Shown here in pieces: positions 8,256-10,222 of a stretch of 10,222 bases of DNA. The notes beneath the pieces are model-generated. The model had not been told where the DNA came from and ran no database searches. It saw only the letters and a list, made by a program, of their open reading frames with translations. Origin of the DNA: RYN-433 sp036558265. GTDB lineage: Bacteria; Planctomycetota; Phycisphaerae; Tepidisphaerales; Tepidisphaeraceae. How positions within the stretch are numbered: position 1 is the stretch's first letter; every line of letters begins with the position of its first letter. The translations under genes were made by a program, and so were the position numbers. The stretch is taken from assembly GCA_036558265.1 (NCBI GenBank), contig DATBFY010000410.1, positions 1 to 10,222 on the forward strand, given 5' to 3'.

Positions 8256-8621
8256 CTATGCCGGTCGTAGATCGACAACAAACGCGCTGTCGTGCGCGGG
8301 CGAATATAGCACCTTCACCTTCGCCACGATGAATGTGAAATCGCGAATCCCCGTGGTTCGACGCTCGTCAACAAACGCAAGCAAGGAGGTTACTCGCGCG
8401 GTCCACCGGCGCTCGGTCTGGCGCGAAATCCGACCCAGTTTCGCGAGCGCCGGGAAATCGAGATCGCGCCGCGTCTCCCACACGTCTCGAAAACTCTGCA
8501 CGGCGGATTCGGGAAGGTCGCGCACCGTGGGCACCTCGTCCCCAACGACCGACGTCACGGTCCTACCATCCCCGAGCGTTGCGCGGAGTACGGCATCCGG
8601 GATGGCAGCTTGGCGTTGCAT
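8256..8621 (-). CDS. Hypothetical protein, 121 residues
   Basis: I do not recognise this protein. It has an N-terminal part with DGRTVTSVVGDEVPT, a charged, probably helical middle with FRDVWETRRDLDFPALAKL and RISRQTERRWTARVTSLLAFVDE, and a strand-like end with FTFIVAKVKVLY and FVVDLRPA. No signal peptide, membrane helix or catalytic motif is visible. Codon use is less G/C-biased at third positions than in acs or the ATPase gene. There is no clear Shine-Dalgarno before the ATG; TATTCT lies 5 bp upstream, so leaderless translation or a different start is possible. It lies downstream of and parallel to the next small gene, 100 bp apart. An overlapping plus-strand frame looks like a shadow. Reality of the gene is moderately likely. 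Confidence 0.5.
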   Translation of the reverse strand: MQRQAAIPDAVLRATLGDGRTVTSVVGDEVPTVRDLPESAVQSFRDVWETRRDLDFPALAKLGRISRQTERRWTARVTSLLAFVDERRTTGIRDFTFIVAKVKVLYSPAHDSAFVVDLRPA

Positions 8622-8721
8622 AACAGAATACGTTCAGTGGCCGGCCCACACCGACCATGCTCCGATTTTGCCAAGTGCGGTTCCGTCGGGCCGGGCCATT
8701 TCGGCGTGTGGTAACCCCGCA

Positions 8722-9060
8722 TCACTTCGTGAACCGGGCATCAAGCAACTTCCCCGTCTCCGGATCCATCGTGCAGCGAAAGCACGTGAAGCTCCAGATG
8801 ACGAGCGGATTCTCGGTCATAAACTCCACGTACGCGTTCGCCGCGCCCGTTCCGGGAAGTTCGGCGGTCCACAGCTTCCGCCCCGCGTCATCGAATGCCT
8901 CGACATTGTGGAACGCGGAGTGCCTTGGGCCGGACCTGTAATCGTAGATGACGACGATGCGATCACCGATTCGCCGAGCGTCTGCGACCGGGTACGGAAC
9001 CATCCAGGACCGGTCGCCGACGGTCACGCGACTGCCGAAGAAAGTGGGTGGGGGGCGCAT
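8722..9060 (-). CDS. Small uncharacterised protein with TGK...FTK C-terminus
   Basis: A 112-residue protein of beta-rich appearance: VPYPVADARRIGDRIVVIYDY (21-41), FHNVEAFDDAGRKLWTAELP (50-69), a hydrophobic aromatic segment PLVIWSFTCFRCTMDP (85-100) and the ending ETGKLLDARFTK. The pattern of a reported value, the phrase D..GRKLW.AE, then a C-terminal D.ETGK....FTK resembles widespread small hypothetical proteins, some found beside toxin or accessory loci; their role is not known to me. CFRC is a CxxC pair. No signal peptide is evident. The start is uncertain: the ATG at 9060 lacks a good Shine-Dalgarno, and Met20 at 9003 is an alternative that keeps the conserved part. It is followed by the 8256-8621 gene on the same strand. 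Confidence 0.72.
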   Translation of the reverse strand: MRPPPTFFGSRVTVGDRSWMVPYPVADARRIGDRIVVIYDYRSGPRHSAFHNVEAFDDAGRKLWTAELPGTGAANAYVEFMTENPLVIWSFTCFRCTMDPETGKLLDARFTK

Positions 9061-9126
9061 GCGGGATTAGCATCCTATTTACCGGCCGAAGCGCCAAAGA
9101 ACGTCGTTGGACCGGCGCGGCGAAGA

Positions 9127-9146
9127 CACGGGCGGGGACGCCCGTG
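9127..9146. repeat. Short GC-rich palindromic (REP-like) element
   Basis: CACGGGCG (9127-9134) and CGCCCGTG (9139-9146) are perfect 8-bp inverted repeats around a 4-nt loop. The element stands in the 127-bp gap between two minus-strand genes, about 40 bp after the stop codon of the thioredoxin/PDZ gene. From memory, motifs like GGCACGGGCG...CGCCCGTG are dispersed between genes in planctomycete and related genomes. Only one copy is in this window, so repeat status is inferred. No T run follows on the minus strand, so it is not a classical terminator. Confidence 0.55.
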
Positions 9147-9187
9147 CCACCTGAATTGTCGCAGCCTCTCAAAAACGCTCTCATGGG

Positions 9188-10222
9188 CTACTCCCACTTC
9201 CCGGCCTTGTACTGGATCTGCTTTTTTTGTCCGTTTGGTTCGATTACGGTCAGGGTGACGGGGTCGCCCAGTTCGTGGTGGAGGCGGAACCAGACGAGGA
9301 GGCCTCGGCCATTGAGGTTGGGGGATTGGCCGTCGATGGCGGTGACGTACATCTGGTCGGTGAGGCCGGCGGCCTTGGCGTTGCCGTTGGTGGCGTAGGG
9401 GTGGACCAGGAGCTTGTCGGCGGCGACGGCGAACTTCTTGCGCGAGGCGGCGCTGGCGGGCAGAGGCCAGAAGCCGGGCTCGGCGCCGACGTTGCCCTGC
9501 GAGACGCTCATGCGCCAATCGAGGACGGTCTTGCGCCAGCCGTCGGCGAGGGCGAGGGTGCCGGACATCGGCTTGCCGTCGCGAAGCCAGTAAATCGGGA
9601 CCTGGCCGGCGGCCTTGGGGCCGCGGTGGAGGACGCCGCGGAAGTCGGCCTGGCCGAAGAGGCGGCGGTCGCCGGCGGCGGCGAGCTCGTCGCCCGCTTT
9701 GACGCCGGCTTTGGCAGCGGGGGAATCGGGGATGACGGCGGTCACGCGCAGGCCGTCGTCGCGATCGAGCTTGATGCCGACGTTTTCGGGAAGCGGCCAG
9801 ACGTCGAAATCGCGGGTCTTGTCGAACGTGTGGGCGTCGATCGCGGGCTGGCGGAGCACCTCGGCGACCTGGTGGCAATGCAGGCAGCCGGCGGCGGCGG
9901 TCTGCTTGTCGAACTTACGGTCCTTGGACCAAGAGGCCCAGCCGGGAAGCTGCGTGGGCGGGAGCGGCGCGGCGAGCGGCGCGGGGGCGGGGCCGTCGAT
10001 ATCCCAGGATGCGCGGCGGGGATCGTAGTGATGGGCGAGCACGCGCTTGAGCGTGTTCGCCAGCGCGGGGACAGAGATGCGGGTTTCGTCGGAGACCTCG
10101 TCGCGGCCGCCGAAGACGCCGTAGACGCGGCGCTCGGGGGAGAGGAAATAGCCCCACCAGGAGAGGTCGAAGTCCTGGAAGCCTTCCATTGGGAGAAGAT
10201 GCAGGTCAACGTCCTTGGCGCT
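9188..10222 (-). CDS. Thioredoxin-like/PDZ protein with CxxCH motif (5' end outside window)
   Basis: The frame is open to the window edge: upstream of the ATG at 10189 it continues as SAKDVDLHLLP, so that ATG is internal and at least 344 residues are encoded. Numbered from the edge, residues 1-45 look like the end of a thioredoxin fold (FQDFDLSWWGYFLSPERRV). GCLHCH (112-117) is a CxxCH motif that could bind haem c or act in redox chemistry. A PDZ domain follows at about 148-225 with VIPDSPAAKAGVKAGDEL. A C-terminal domain reads NGNAKAAGLTDQMYVTAIDG and may be a second, degenerate PDZ. It resembles the family I recall as Trx7/PDZ domain-containing (seleno)protein, known from planctomycetes. 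Its redox-active N-terminus and any signal peptide lie outside the window. Function is probably redox or folding in the periplasm, by inference. Confidence 0.85.
   Translation of the reverse strand, partial: SAKDVDLHLLPMEGFQDFDLSWWGYFLSPERRVYGVFGGRDEVSDETRISVPALANTLKRVLAHHYDPRRASWDIDGPAPAPLAAPLPPTQLPGWASWSKDRKFDKQTAAAGCLHCHQVAEVLRQPAIDAHTFDKTRDFDVWPLPENVGIKLDRDDGLRVTAVIPDSPAAKAGVKAGDELAAAGDRRLFGQADFRGVLHRGPKAAGQVPIYWLRDGKPMSGTLALADGWRKTVLDWRMSVSQGNVGAEPGFWPLPASAASRKKFAVAADKLLVHPYATNGNAKAAGLTDQMYVTAIDGQSPNLNGRGLLVWFRLHHELGDPVTLTVIEPNGQKKQIQYKAGKWE

Noticed and set aside
9222..9228. T7/A7 run near the 3' end of the thioredoxin/PDZ gene as a programmed frameshift site
   Set aside because: The normal frame continues to a sensible end (QKKQIQYKAGKWE), and no longer alternative frame or stimulatory structure is evident.
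8329..9258. 309-codon plus-strand frame across the two small orphan genes
   Set aside because: Ser/Arg-rich translation with no domain pattern; it spans three separate minus-strand units, one of which (8722-9060) has a recognisable protein pattern.

Overview
This is a high-GC bacterial chromosomal segment with ordinary, vertically inherited-looking gene content. It most resembles a planctomycete, possibly of the Phycisphaerae type. The clues are a lipoprotein fusing a YncE-like beta-propeller to an alkaline-phosphatase-fold domain, a partial thioredoxin/PDZ protein with a CxxCH motif of a kind I associate with planctomycetes, a free-standing DUF6504 protein, and a short GC-rich dyad repeat of a type I recall as dispersed in planctomycete genomes. 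The taxonomic call is inference; there is no rRNA or other decisive marker.

Layout. Bases 2-550 (+) hold the 3' part of elongation factor P. It converges on adenylate kinase (627-1298, -), and a perfect 16-bp hairpin between them can terminate both. Upstream of adk on the same strand is acetyl-CoA synthetase (1419-3422, -). A 69-bp divergent gap separates acs from the large bifunctional lipoprotein gene (3492-6128, +). That gene converges on an AAA+ ATPase gene (6213-7682, -), and its textbook intrinsic terminator lies inside the ATPase gene's last codons. After a 190-bp divergent intergenic region with a long dyad (7780-7837) comes the DUF6504 gene (7873-8190, +). Two small poorly known genes follow on the minus strand (8256-8621 and 8722-9060). 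The window ends with the 3' part of the thioredoxin/PDZ gene (9188-10222, -), which enters from beyond the right edge.

Function. The left third is housekeeping: EF-P relieves ribosome stalling, Adk balances adenylates, and Acs makes acetyl-CoA from acetate, ATP and CoA. Acs releases AMP, which Adk recycles with ATP to ADP, so their co-orientation makes metabolic sense, although a candidate promoter in the gap suggests adk can also be transcribed separately. The middle and right parts hold a predicted exported lipoprotein phosphoesterase, an ATPase of unknown substrate, and a redox/PDZ protein. I see no defence island, CRISPR array, transposase, integrase, phage gene, tRNA or rRNA.

No clearly new multi-gene system is visible. 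The points most worth a second look are an asparagine at the EF-P loop tip where the modified Lys/Arg normally sits, the poorly characterised AAA+ ATPase with a swapped Walker B pair and oppositely charged tails, the terminator embedded in its coding sequence, the paired-palindrome dyad beside DUF6504, and the possibility that the edge-truncated thioredoxin/PDZ protein is a selenoprotein.
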